A DNA stretch of 43,810 nucleotides from Actinomycetes bacterium (GTDB taxonomy: Bacteria; Actinomycetota; Actinomycetes; Actinomycetales; Actinomycetaceae), in contig JAFAAX010000079.1 in assembly GCA_023426345.1 (NCBI GenBank), positions 1 through 43,810 on the forward strand, given 5' to 3'. Each line of letters starts with the position of its first letter. Within the stretch, counting starts at the first letter, position 1. Positions 15,213 to 28,500 of this stretch are shown piece after piece. The translations under genes were made by a program, and so were the position numbers. The notes beneath the pieces were generated by a model that was not told where the DNA came from, did no database searches, and saw only the letters and a list, made by a program, of their open reading frames with translations.

Positions 15213-16447
15213 GAGCCTGCCCTCCTCTGGCGCAGAGACCTCCATCGAGTGCCGCGGGCCGCTTTCACACTCATCAACGGATGGCGAACCAGCGACCTCC
15301 ACAATCCGAACCCCCTGTATCGAGGCACCGCGAATCCCGCGAGTCGGCGGCCGATCAAGCGAGCGGCCACAGTGGTCCGGCGTGCGCGCTGCAGCGGTTG
15401 AACCCGCAGGACGACGTCGAGGTCAACCGGATGCAGATCCACCACGCCCTCACGCTCGGCGCGCACCAGGAGATCACGTCCGCGTTCCGTCCGCGCGATG
15501 ACCACGGAGTTGCCGGGCGCGTCGGCGAACACCGGGAAGCCTCGGTCGTCCGCCTCCCAGAAGTCGCCCACGGCGATGTCGGCGAACTCGCCCGTGCCGT
15601 CCACGCATATCTTGCAGCGATCCTGTATCCGACGCCCCAGATGGGCGCCCCAGGACTGGTCATAGCTCATCGTGCTGCGCCCCCGGTCCGACTCCACGAC
15701 GAACTCCCCGGGCCAGCCTTCTCCTCGGTAGCGAAGCGATGTCACACTGGAGACGTTGTGCCCGAGTTCGGAGACCAAGTCGTCGGTCGCGGTCTGGCTC
15801 GGCGTCCCCGCGCAGAAGAACGAGAGCAGGACGGGAGTCTCGGAGTCCGTCTCACGATGGAGGGTCCGGAGCGCGGCGACCTCGCAGGGCTTGCCGACGA
15901 CGGCCTCCACGGACCCGTTCACAGGGCATGCTGCGACGGAGACGGGCGCGTACCGGGAACCTGCCGAGGCGAACGCCAGCTCCCGGGTCGTGAGGAAGAG
16001 CGGGACCGTCCGTGTCGGATGCACAGGATCCATCGCCGCCCCAAGGACGCGGTGGACCTGTCCGGTGTCGATGAGCCATTGTGAGAGAGCCGTGAGGACT
16101 CCTCCGCTGCTGCCGGCTCGTCGGATCGCGGGATCGACGGCGCTTCCTTGCCACGCCTGCTCGTAGCGTCCGAAGACGGGGTGACGCAGAGAGCCGCTCT
16201 GGCGCCGCGCCGGAGCCCGCAGCGACACCCCTGGGCAGATCCCCTCAAACAACTCTCGATCCCGCGCCCGCGCCGCCGACGGGGACTGCGCCGAGCCTGT
16301 GACGTGTGGCCTGAGGAATCCGTCCTCCATTCCCATCTTCACTCCGGGAAGAACCGACGCGCACGCGCCGCATCCAGAGCAGTTCCCCTCGGCAACCACC
16401 CGACCGATCGCATCCTCGAGGTCCGTGATCCGGGCACCGCGGTTCAT
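15209..16447 (-). CDS. FrhB-like iron-sulfur flavoprotein (coenzyme F420 hydrogenase beta family)
   Basis: This 412-residue protein combines an N-terminal ferredoxin-like motif with FrhB_FdhB domains. C23, C26 and C29 (CSGCGACASVLP) provide three cluster ligands. The fourth position, expected at 33, is leucine, so the cluster may use another cysteine such as the one in GICPGVS, or may be incomplete. Downstream are RRAGSSGGVLTALS, GKPCEVAAL and the conserved DRCKICVDGTGEFADIAVGD. Relatives reduce or use F420 or flavin, and those in polysaccharide loci have no well-defined reaction. The ATG at 16445-16447 follows GGAGG and overlaps the upstream stop (ATGA). Tight coupling to the pyruvyl transferase suggests a redox step in making or modifying the pyruvylated sugar. 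Confidence 0.85.
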   Translation of the reverse strand: MNRGARITDLEDAIGRVVAEGNCSGCGACASVLPGVKMGMEDGFLRPHVTGSAQSPSAARARDRELFEGICPGVSLRAPARRQSGSLRHPVFGRYEQAWQGSAVDPAIRRAGSSGGVLTALSQWLIDTGQVHRVLGAAMDPVHPTRTVPLFLTTRELAFASAGSRYAPVSVAACPVNGSVEAVVGKPCEVAALRTLHRETDSETPVLLSFFCAGTPSQTATDDLVSELGHNVSSVTSLRYRGEGWPGEFVVESDRGRSTMSYDQSWGAHLGRRIQDRCKICVDGTGEFADIAVGDFWEADDRGFPVFADAPGNSVVIARTERGRDLLVRAEREGVVDLHPVDLDVVLRVQPLQRARRTTVAARLIGRRLAGFAVPRYRGFGLWRSLVRHPLMSVKAARGTRWRSLRQRRAGS

Positions 16448-17391
16448 CGACGTCCTCCTGCCCGCGGCCGGTCGGCCGCCGTGATCCGTCCTCCGACGGA
16501 TGCGTGTCGAAGGCCCACCACGCCCGCGGCGGTCCCCCGCACGGCGGCACACAGTGTGCCGGGATCAGACAACAGCTGCCGGCGTCCTCCACGCAGGAAG
16601 ATGAGACGGGACTCCGCGGGTGTGGCGATCAGCCATCGCAGCCATGACACACGGGCGAATCGACGCCCGAACACCAGCCGGTTGCGGCAGTTCCAGTAGT
16701 AGTAGAGGGGCGACTTGGCCCGGCTTCCCCGAGCAGTGTGAGTCCCGCCCTGATCGTGGTGGATCTCGAGGTCCTCCCGCACCGCCAATCGACGCCCCTG
16801 TTCCACGACACGGCGAGAGAAGTCGACATCCTCCCAGTACATGAAGTACCCGGGATCGAATCCCCCGACCGCCTCGAACGTCTCCCGGTCGAAGGCCATA
16901 CAGGCGCCAGTCAGCCAGTTCACCCATTCGGGATCGTCATCCTCGGGAACCCACGCCGACCGGATCCGACCGGTGCGCAGGCTGACGACAGCCCCTGAGA
17001 ACTCCGCGTGGCCCGAGGAGGTGACCACGCGCGGCGACGCGACGGTGATCGGATCATCGCGCACTCCCCGTGCGAGGCTGGACAGCGCGACGCCGCTGGC
17101 CGCGGCGTCCGGATTGAGCAGGACAACCACCTCGGCGCCGTCGGCGATCGCGGCCCTCACCCCCTGATTGACCCCGGATCCGAAGCCCTCATTGGCGGCA
17201 GAGGGGACCAGATTCCATCCACGTCGGGCGCACAGATCAGCGACGGCCGCTCGCTCGACCACCGTCGATGGGTTGTCCACCACATAGACGGCGGCACCGT
17301 CCAGATCGCCCCGAGCCGGAAGGTTGCGAGCGATCATCGCGTGAGCGCCGTAGTTGACGACGACCACGGCGAAGTCCGGCGACACTGTCAT
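16444..17391 (-). CDS. GT2 glycosyltransferase, rhamnosyltransferase-like
   Basis: This 315-residue GT-A enzyme has VVVVNYGAH, VVDNPST, AANEGFGSGVNQG and VVLLNPDAA, the metal-binding NPD that replaces DxD in WbbL-type rhamnosyltransferases. These are followed by WLTGACMAF, GGFDPGYFMYWEDVDFSRR and the YYYWNCRNRL motif. The pattern is characteristic of GT2 enzymes that use dTDP-rhamnose or related donors, but the donor is inferred. The ATG (17389-17391) follows AAAGGA and overlaps the upstream TGA as ATGA. It is part of the tightly overlapped first half of the polysaccharide operon. Confidence 0.88.
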   Translation of the reverse strand: MTVSPDFAVVVVNYGAHAMIARNLPARGDLDGAAVYVVDNPSTVVERAAVADLCARRGWNLVPSAANEGFGSGVNQGVRAAIADGAEVVVLLNPDAAASGVALSSLARGVRDDPITVASPRVVTSSGHAEFSGAVVSLRTGRIRSAWVPEDDDPEWVNWLTGACMAFDRETFEAVGGFDPGYFMYWEDVDFSRRVVEQGRRLAVREDLEIHHDQGGTHTARGSRAKSPLYYYWNCRNRLVFGRRFARVSWLRWLIATPAESRLIFLRGGRRQLLSDPGTLCAAVRGTAAGVVGLRHASVGGRITAADRPRAGGRR

Positions 17392-18587
17392 GCCCCGTCC
17401 TTTCTCCGACGCCCGCTGGGGTGCGTGCGCAACGGAGTCGGACCAGTCCGTGCGAGATCGCGGAGGAGTCGCTCATATCCGTCCGTCACGTTGTCCCACG
17501 AGTACCGAGCGCTCTCCACCCGCAGGCGCTCTCCTCGCTGTCGCGCCTCCTCGGGTCTGGCCTCGACCTCCTCAAGTGCGACCTTCACTCCCTTCGGATC
17601 CGTGAAGAAGCGGCCCGTCGTCCCCAGCACCTCGTGGTTGAACACGACGTCATACGCGATGACGCATGCTCCTGCACCCGCTGCGCGCAGCAGCGACGGG
17701 TTCGTCCCGCCGACGCTGTGTCCGTGAAGATAGGAGGCACAGTTCGCGTAGAGCTGATCGAGCAATTCCTGGTCCCACACGCCCCCGAGGAATCGTGTCC
17801 GCTTCGGATCGCCCGCACGGTGAATCCTCAGCGTGTACGCCTCGGCGTAGGGCGCGGACCCGACGACGACCAGCGGAAGCCGTGCCAGAGACCGACGGTG
17901 GCCCTCGACGATCTCCCAGACGTGGTTCTCCGGTTCGAACCGAGCAACGACCAGGTGATACCCGCGCGGCGCGAGTCCCAGCTCGGACAGGCGATCTGCG
18001 GATGAGGCGTCAACGCGGGGCGCGCCATAGGCGATCTCCCGTGTGGCGGCGCCGAACTCCTGCTCGTAATACTCGGCGATGCCCCGTGCGTCCGCGATGA
18101 GCGCGTCGGAGAGCCGAACCGCGAGCGCTTCCGCTGAGCGGTAGTAGCGTTGCCCTGCGCCCTGCCATTTCGTGCGCCGCCACTCGATGCCGTCGACGTG
18201 CGTCGCAGCGGGAATGCCGCGGAGACGCAGAATGGGAAGGAGCGGCGCGTTCGCCGCATTGAACACGATGGCCGCGTCGGTCCCTCGAAGAGCCGGGTGG
18301 AGGACCGAGAGTGTCGTGTGGCTGAGAGTCTCGAGTGCCCTCCTGCGCATGGCCGGCAACACGACGAGATCCATGCCGAGATACTGTCGCAAGGTCTCAG
18401 GACCACGGCCCGACGATCTCCGACAGAAGACGGTGACCCGATGCCCTCGTTCGACGAGACGACGTCCGACCTCTTCGACCGCCGTCTCGAATCCTCCGTA
18501 CTGTGCGGGGACACCGCGGGTTCCGATGAGCGCCACCCGAAGGTGCTCGTGCTCGCGGTTGCGCGAGCGCCTCTCCGACCGTGTCAT
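17388..18587 (-). CDS. GT4 glycosyltransferase with DUF1972 N-terminus
   Basis: This 399-residue GT-B enzyme has the N-terminal ALIGTRGVPAQYGGFETAVE, the signature of DUF1972-type glycosyltransferases such as the Cps2T rhamnosyltransferase family. The middle shows FNAANAPLLPILRLRG and THVDGIEWRRTKW, and the C-terminal donor domain has GHSVGGTNPSLLRAAGAGA. Early action on lipid-linked acceptors is typical of the family. The ATG at 18585-18587 overlaps the upstream stop (ATGA). The ribosome binding site (AGGGGAT) is moderate, so coupling probably matters. Donor is probably dTDP-rhamnose by family analogy. Confidence 0.87.
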   Translation of the reverse strand: MTRSERRSRNREHEHLRVALIGTRGVPAQYGGFETAVEEVGRRLVERGHRVTVFCRRSSGRGPETLRQYLGMDLVVLPAMRRRALETLSHTTLSVLHPALRGTDAAIVFNAANAPLLPILRLRGIPAATHVDGIEWRRTKWQGAGQRYYRSAEALAVRLSDALIADARGIAEYYEQEFGAATREIAYGAPRVDASSADRLSELGLAPRGYHLVVARFEPENHVWEIVEGHRRSLARLPLVVVGSAPYAEAYTLRIHRAGDPKRTRFLGGVWDQELLDQLYANCASYLHGHSVGGTNPSLLRAAGAGACVIAYDVVFNHEVLGTTGRFFTDPKGVKVALEEVEARPEEARQRGERLRVESARYSWDNVTDGYERLLRDLARTGPTPLRTHPSGRRRKDGA

Positions 18588-19570
18588 CGTCGCGATCCCC
18601 TGCGATCGACGATCCGGCTCATCGATTCGTGAAGACGCGTCACTGCCATCGTCGGTACATAGGCGCGTCGGAATCGACGGATCAACCGACGCGCCGCGGC
18701 CTGATCGAGCAGACCGCGTTCCGCCCAGAATTCCGCGATCCGATCACGCGTCGCCCGGTCCGCCCGGGCGAGCACCCGTCGATGCACACCGAACACGACG
18801 GCTCCCTGTTCGCGCGCCTGCCGGATGGCCGCCTCGACTCCGTTCCGGCTCGTCTCACCGGGCCACACGAGGGGAGAGTGGACCGGACGACCGTCCGTCA
18901 CCGCATTGAGCCCCGGCCCCCTCAAGGCCGCCCATCCCGAGTAGAGGAAGAACTCGAGGAGGCCCTGTCTCTCGAACTCCACGGCGAAGGAGAGCCCCGA
19001 CCGGTGGCCGATGTCCTTGACCATGTCGCAGACGACGCCCGTGTCGAACACGAACGGCGTCGCCGTCTGGGGGAATGAGGCCACGGCCCCGGCCACGTCC
19101 TCCGGACCGGCGCCAAGGTAGGTGAGCGTGCGTTCCAAGGATGACCGCAGCGAATGCGTCTCATAGGCATGGACCCCCAGATGGGGGCGCCCGTCCGCGC
19201 CAACGAACGAGGAGGCGTCCGTCGGCCTGATGAAGTGGTTCTTGGCGTCGAGGACCACATAGCGCGCAGTCGGCACTTGTCCGGCAATGAGGAGCTTCGC
19301 CGCTTGCTGGCTCCGCCAGCCGTCGATCGTCGACGCCCCCTCGACTAGCGACGGCACGCGGACGACCCGCATGCGGCTCCCCAACGCGCCATACAGCGAT
19401 CTCAAGCGCTCGACCGCCCGTCCGGACAGGGATCGCACGCAATTGTCCAAGACGATGATGCTCTCCACGGCCTCCGGCACCAGGTACAGGGCCATCGACC
19501 GCGCCTGGAGGTCGAGCAGAGGCAGCTCGGCGTCGAAGACCACCGTGACGAACGTCAGCCTCTGTTCCAT
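18584..19570 (-). CDS. Probable glycosyltransferase of the DUF6492 type
   Basis: This 328-residue soluble protein begins TFVTVVFDAELPLLDLQARS. It has IIVLDN, a DAKNHFIRP segment near residue 109 that may play the DxD metal-binding role, and conserved aromatic and acidic residues (VEFERQGLLEFFLYSGWAAL). The arrangement resembles GT-A enzymes and the DUF6492 proteins found in surface-polysaccharide loci. I am not certain of the family assignment. It lies between two GT4 genes and overlaps both, sharing 16 bp with the upstream gene. The ATG at 19568-19570 follows GGAGG. It most likely adds one sugar of the repeat unit. Confidence 0.65.
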   Translation of the reverse strand: MEQRLTFVTVVFDAELPLLDLQARSMALYLVPEAVESIIVLDNCVRSLSGRAVERLRSLYGALGSRMRVVRVPSLVEGASTIDGWRSQQAAKLLIAGQVPTARYVVLDAKNHFIRPTDASSFVGADGRPHLGVHAYETHSLRSSLERTLTYLGAGPEDVAGAVASFPQTATPFVFDTGVVCDMVKDIGHRSGLSFAVEFERQGLLEFFLYSGWAALRGPGLNAVTDGRPVHSPLVWPGETSRNGVEAAIRQAREQGAVVFGVHRRVLARADRATRDRIAEFWAERGLLDQAAARRLIRRFRRAYVPTMAVTRLHESMSRIVDRRGSRR

Positions 19571-20670
19571 CGCACGCCTCCTTCGCCCGGCGCCGCTCGC
19601 AGTACCAGGTCCTGCACCGACTGGCGCAGAGCGCCCACCGCGTTCTCCCAGGTGTACCGCTCGCGCACGGCGCGACGGCTCTCCGTCGAGGGAGCCTTCC
19701 CCCAGGCTCCGTCGATCGCCGCCGCGACCAGTTCCGGACCCGATGTCGGCGCAATGAAATCCGCGTAGCCCCCGACCGTCTCCCGGAACACCGGGATGTC
19801 GCTGGCCAGAAGCGGGACGCCGAAGCGCGCGGCCTCCACGGCGGGCATCCCGAAGCCCTCATCGAGACTCAGGGTGATCGCCAGCGACGCATTGCGGTAC
19901 AGCCACGCCAGACTCGCGTCATCGACGCCGCCGACCATCAGGAGGCGTCCCTGGTCGAGGGATCGGCGGACTTCAGCGGAGAATTCGGTCGACACCCCGG
20001 AATGGGCGGTCGTGCCCACGACGACCAGGGGATGACGGGAATCGATCCTCGAGGAACGGGCCGCAGCCGCCAGGATAAGCTCGAGGTTCTTCCGGACGTT
20101 GAGACGCCCGACCGTGACCGCGAAGCCCTCCGCCGTCTCGGGAAGCGCATCGGGACGGACACCGGGTGTGTCCGCGAGCGCCGTCGGAACGCCGAGCCCC
20201 GTCACGCAGGTCTCGCCCAGCCGAGGCTCCAAGCGGTGAATCCGGTCCGCCTCCGTGCTCGTCGATGCAGCCACGACCGCCGCACCGCGCGCCCACCGCA
20301 GCATCGGAGAGAAGTACAGCAGCTCTGCCCGCGAGAACCACTCCGGATGGTCGACGAACATCACGTCGTGGATGAACACGACCGACGGGAAGCCCGCGGG
20401 CGCGTAGTTGTGGGCCAGGATGGCATCGGCGTGGACGCGGCGCGCCAGAGGTCCCAACTCCATCCTGTTCGCCAGAGCTTGGGGCCACAGCCTGGTGCGC
20501 ACGACCCGAGCCCCCGAAGGGACGTCGGACGCGTCCGCGTCCCTCCTGAGGGCCAGGACCAGCTGATCCGCCGGGAACAGCGAGGCCCACGTCAGGATGA
20601 ACTCGCGCTGGACCGACCGATTCGAGATCGGCCCGTCGCTCCACCAATAGGCATCGAAGAGCACTCTCAC
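19555..20670 (-). CDS. GT4 glycosyltransferase
   Basis: This 371-residue GT-B enzyme has the GT4 C-terminal donor-binding pattern: TVGRLNVRKNLELIL near residue 190, then SLDEGFGMPAVEAARFGVPL with the E-x7-E style acidic pair. The N-terminal domain has FIHDVMFVDHPEWFSR, seen in mannosyl- and rhamnosyltransferase-like GT4 proteins. The GTG start (20668-20670) follows AGGGGGAA, 9 bp after the stop of the CDP-alcohol enzyme gene. Its 3' end overlaps the next gene by 16 bp. Substrate is unknown. Confidence 0.88.
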   Translation of the reverse strand: MRVLFDAYWWSDGPISNRSVQREFILTWASLFPADQLVLALRRDADASDVPSGARVVRTRLWPQALANRMELGPLARRVHADAILAHNYAPAGFPSVVFIHDVMFVDHPEWFSRAELLYFSPMLRWARGAAVVAASTSTEADRIHRLEPRLGETCVTGLGVPTALADTPGVRPDALPETAEGFAVTVGRLNVRKNLELILAAAARSSRIDSRHPLVVVGTTAHSGVSTEFSAEVRRSLDQGRLLMVGGVDDASLAWLYRNASLAITLSLDEGFGMPAVEAARFGVPLLASDIPVFRETVGGYADFIAPTSGPELVAAAIDGAWGKAPSTESRRAVRERYTWENAVGALRQSVQDLVLRAAPGEGGVRWNRG

Positions 20671-20679
20671 GGTTCCCCC

Positions 20680-21414
20680 TCAGGCGGCCTGCCGGTCGAT
20701 CGCCGTCATCTCCCGGAACCACTTCACGGAGGCGAGAATGATGAACACGCCGTTCATCGCCATCAGCGCCCCGTAGGCCGCAAGAAACGCCGACGTCCAT
20801 CCCCACAGGACGAAGACCCAGCACAGGACGCCATAGTCGGTGGGAAGCACCACCAGCGACCGCAGGGCCGATCCTCCTCCGCGCGCGTGCGTCGACGGCA
20901 ATCCCTTCTTGCCCTTGAGCAGATCGTTGAGGAGCATCCCGAAAAACGTGACGACCACGATCGCCCCGTAGAGCAGCGGGATCACCAACCACCACGTGTT
21001 CCTGAGGTCGCTGTACAGCCAGAGCCCGATGAGGACCGCCGGATGGAGCGTCGCATGCTTGATCGCGTCCAGGAAATGGTCCAGCCATTCCCCCGCCACG
21101 CTGCCGCCCCCGCGCAATCGGGCGACCTGCCCGTCCGCCGAATCCCACGCGTAGCCCAGCGCCAGAAGCACCGCCACGACGACACCCAGCCACCAGGACC
21201 TGGGCACCGCCATGAGCAAGACGATCGCCGTATAGGTGTGCAGGGCGCTCACCGCGGACACGACGTTCGGCGTCCATCCCCACCCATGGGCGAGCGCGGC
21301 CAGGACCCGCCCGATCTTCCGATTGACATAGACCGAGTACGCGGGGGCGCCGCGCGCCCGGCCCTTCTGGGCGCCGCCAAGGCGGCGGTAGTTCTCAGCA
21401 ATCGCTCCTGCCAC
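20680..21414 (-). CDS. CDP-alcohol phosphotransferase family membrane enzyme
   Basis: This polytopic membrane protein of about 244 residues has the complete CDP-alcohol phosphotransferase signature DG-x2-AR-x8-G-x3-D-x3-D (DGQVARLRGGGSVAGEWL, then DHFLD; about residues 94-116). Family members move a phospho-alcohol from CDP-alcohol, or onto one, making phospholipids or phosphopolyol linkages. It is the first gene of the polysaccharide operon, so its product may be a lipid anchor or a phosphate-linked substituent of the polymer. The GTG at 21412-21414 is preferred because GGGAG lies 8 nt upstream. The GTG three codons earlier (21423) has a ribosome site that is too close. Confidence 0.82.
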   Translation of the reverse strand: MAGAIAENYRRLGGAQKGRARGAPAYSVYVNRKIGRVLAALAHGWGWTPNVVSAVSALHTYTAIVLLMAVPRSWWLGVVVAVLLALGYAWDSADGQVARLRGGGSVAGEWLDHFLDAIKHATLHPAVLIGLWLYSDLRNTWWLVIPLLYGAIVVVTFFGMLLNDLLKGKKGLPSTHARGGGSALRSLVVLPTDYGVLCWVFVLWGWTSAFLAAYGALMAMNGVFIILASVKWFREMTAIDRQAA

Positions 21415-21585
21415 CGCCGTCACTCCCTCTCGCGTCCCTCCTCATGGCCACCGTGATGCGGCCACGGTTGTCCACGGTCGTCACACTCGAATCATGACAG
21501 AAGACGCGCCTGAATGGCGCCCGAGCACAGGTCTGACTTGTGGGGCAATGAGGAGAAGAACCGGCCCGGGAAGCCCGGTCCCGCG

Positions 21586-21641
21586 GACGAGGGCGCCCCC
21601 TCGCGCGGGATCGACCAGCGCGAGGGGGCGTCGCCCTCGTC
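21586..21641. terminator. Large terminator-like hairpin after rpoC
   Basis: GACGAGGGCG (21586-21595) pairs perfectly with CGCCCTCGTC (21632-21641). CCCCCTCGCGC pairs with GCGCGAGGGGG just inside, with a small bulge on one arm and an 11-nt loop. The stem totals about 21 bp. It lies 28 bp beyond the rpoC stop and is the likely rpoBC terminator. A second, smaller stem (CCGGG-CTT-CCCGG on the minus strand, about 21566-21578) follows, then a pyrimidine-rich stretch. Confidence 0.75.
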
Positions 21642-21669
21642 AATGGGCCGCGACAGCGACCCGCGAGCG

Positions 21670-25569
<3,900 letters not shown>

Positions 25570-25583
25570 TTTCTCGTGTCTCC

Positions 25584-28500
25584 TCAGATCGCGTCAATCG
25601 TGGCCGCGGCGTTCGGGCGGGCGTCCAGCACGATGCCCAGGTCCTCGCGCGCGTCATAGTCGTCGTCATCGTCCTCGCGCAGGTCGATGGCGTTGCCGGC
25701 GGCGTCGAGGGCCTCGACGTTCAAGCACAGCGAGCGCATCTCCTGGATGAGGACGCGGAAGGACTCGGGGATGCCGGGCTCGGGGATGTCCTCGCCCTTG
25801 ACGATCGCCTCGTAGACCTTGACGCGGCCGGACGTGTCGTCCGACTTGATGGTCAGCAGCTCCTGCAGGGCGAAGGCGGCGCCGTAGGCCTCCATCGCCC
25901 AGACCTCCATCTCGCCGAACCGCTGCCCGCCGAACTGGGCCTTCCCGCCCAGCGGCTGCTGCGTGATCATCGAGTAGGGGCCCGTCGAGCGGGCGTGGAT
26001 CTTGTCGTCGACCAGGTGGTGGAGCTTCAGCGTGTACGTGTAGCCCACCGCAATCGGGGACGGGAAGGGCTCGCCGGAACGGCCGTCGAACAGCCGGGCC
26101 TTGCCCTCCTCGTTGATGAGGCGGTCGCCGTCGCGGTTCGGGTTGACGTTGCGCAACAGCCCGGCCAGCTCCTCGGCCTCCAGGCCGTCGAACACGGGGG
26201 TCGCCACCAGAGACCCGGGGGCCACGACGATGCCGTCCTCCGGCAGCCTCCTCGTCCACTCCTCGCCGGCCTCGACGGCCTTCGAGGCATCCCAGCCCTG
26301 GTGGGCGAGCCACCCGAGGTGGTACTCGAGGACCTGGCCGACGTTCATGCGGCCGGGGACGCCCAGCGGGTTGAGGATGATGTCGACGGGCGTGCCGTCC
26401 TCGAGGAACGGCATGTCCTCCTGCGGCAGGATCTTCGAGACGACGCCCTTGTTGCCGTGGCGGCCCGAGGTCTTGTCGCCCACCGTGATCTTGCGGCGCT
26501 GGGCCACATAGACGCGCACCGTCTGGCGCACGCCGGGCGTGAGGTCGTCGTCCTCGTCGTTGAACTCGCGGACGCCGATGACGATGCCCTCCTCGCCGTG
26601 GGGCACGCGCAGCGAGGTGTCGCGCACCTCGCGGGCCTTCTCCCCGAAGATGGCGCGCAGCAGGCGCTCCTCGGAGGTCAGCTCCGTCTCGCCCTTCGGG
26701 GTGACCTTGCCGACCAGCACGTCCCCGGCCACCACCTCGGCGCCGATGCGGATGATGCCGCGCTCGTCCAGGTCCGCCAGCGACTCCTCGGAGACGTTGG
26801 GGATGTCCCGGGTGATCTCCTCCTCGCCGAGCTTCGTCTCGCGGGCGTCGACCTCGTACTCCTCGATGTGGATCGAGGTGAGGAGGTCCTCCTCCACCAC
26901 ACGGCGCGACAGGATGACCGCGTCCTCGTAGTTGAGGCCCTCCCACGACATGTAGGCGACCAGCAGGTTCTTGCCCAGGGCCACCTCGCCGTGATCGGTG
27001 GCGGGGCCGTCGGCCAGCACCGTGCCGGCCTCGACGCGGTCGCCCTCCTCGACGATGGTGCGCTGGTTCGTGCAGTTGCCCGGGTTCGAGCGTTCGAACT
27101 TCTCCAGGCGGTAGACGTCGCGGCCGCCCTCGTCCGTGGTGACCACGATGAGGTCGGCGGAGGCCTCGGTGATGACGCCCGCGTGCTCGGCGATCACCAT
27201 CTCCCCGGAGTCCTGCGCGGCGCGGCGCTCCATGCCGGTGCCCACCAGGGGGGCCTCGGTGCGCAGGAGCGGCACAGCCTGGCGCTGCATGTTCGCGCCC
27301 ATGAGGGCGCGGTTCGCGTCGTCGTGCTCGAGGAACGGGATGAACGCCGTGGCCACCGACACCATCTGGCGGGCGGAGACGTCCATGTAGTCCACGCGGT
27401 CGCGATGGACCAGGGTCGGATCCTCGCCGGCGACGCGGCACAGGACCTGCTCCTCGGCGAAGTGGCCGTCCGCGGTCAGCGGGGAGGACGCCTGGGCGAT
27501 GAAGTGCCCGTACTCGTCGTCGGCCGTCATGTACTCGACCTCGTCGGTGACCCGGCCGTCGCGCACGATCCGGTACGGCGTCTCGATGAAGCCGAACGGG
27601 TTGATGCGCGCGAACGTCGCCATGTTGCCGATGAGGCCGATGTTCGGGCCCTCAGGGGTCTCGATGGGGCACATGCGCCCGTAGTGGGACGGGTGGACGT
27701 CGCGGACCTCCAGGGAGGCGCGGTCCCGCGACAGGCCGCCGGGGCCCAGGGCGCTCAGGCGGCGCTTGTGGCCCAGCGAGGACAACGGGTTGTTCTGATC
27801 CATGAACTGCGACAGCTGGGAGGTCCCGAAGAACTCCTTGATCGCGGCCACCACGGGGCGGATGTTGATCAGCGTCTGCGGCGTGATCGAGTCCGACTCC
27901 TGGGTGGTCATGCGCTCGCGCACCGTGCGCTCCATGCGCGCCAGGCCCGTGCGGACCTGCCCCTGGATGAGCTCGCCCACGGCGCGGATGCGGCGGTTGC
28001 CGAAGTGGTCGATGTCGTCGGTCTCGACGCGGACCTCGACGGGCTGCCCGCCGCGCGTGCCCGCGAACGTCTTCTCACCGGCGTGCAGCGCCAGCAGGTA
28101 CTTCAGCGCCGCGACGATGTCCTCCAGCGTGAGCGTCGACTCCTTGGGGTCGGCGTTCAGCGCGAGCTTCTTGTTGATCTTGTAGCGGCCGACCTTCGCC
28201 AGGTCGTAGCGCTTGGGATCGAAGTAGAAGTTGTTGAGGAGGGCCTGGGCGGCGTCGACCACCGCGGGCTCGCCCGGGCGGATCTTGCGGTAGATGTCCA
28301 GGAGGGCCTCCTCCTGGGTCTGGACCGTGTCCTTCTCCAGCGTCTCCAGGAGGACCGGGTAGTCCTTGAAGGTGTCGCGGATCTCGCCCTCGGTCATGCC
28401 GATGGCCTTGAGGAAGTGGGTGACGGGCTGCTTGCGCTTGCGGTCGATGCGCACGCCCACGGCGTCGCGCTTGTCGATCTCCATCTCCAGCCACGCGCCG

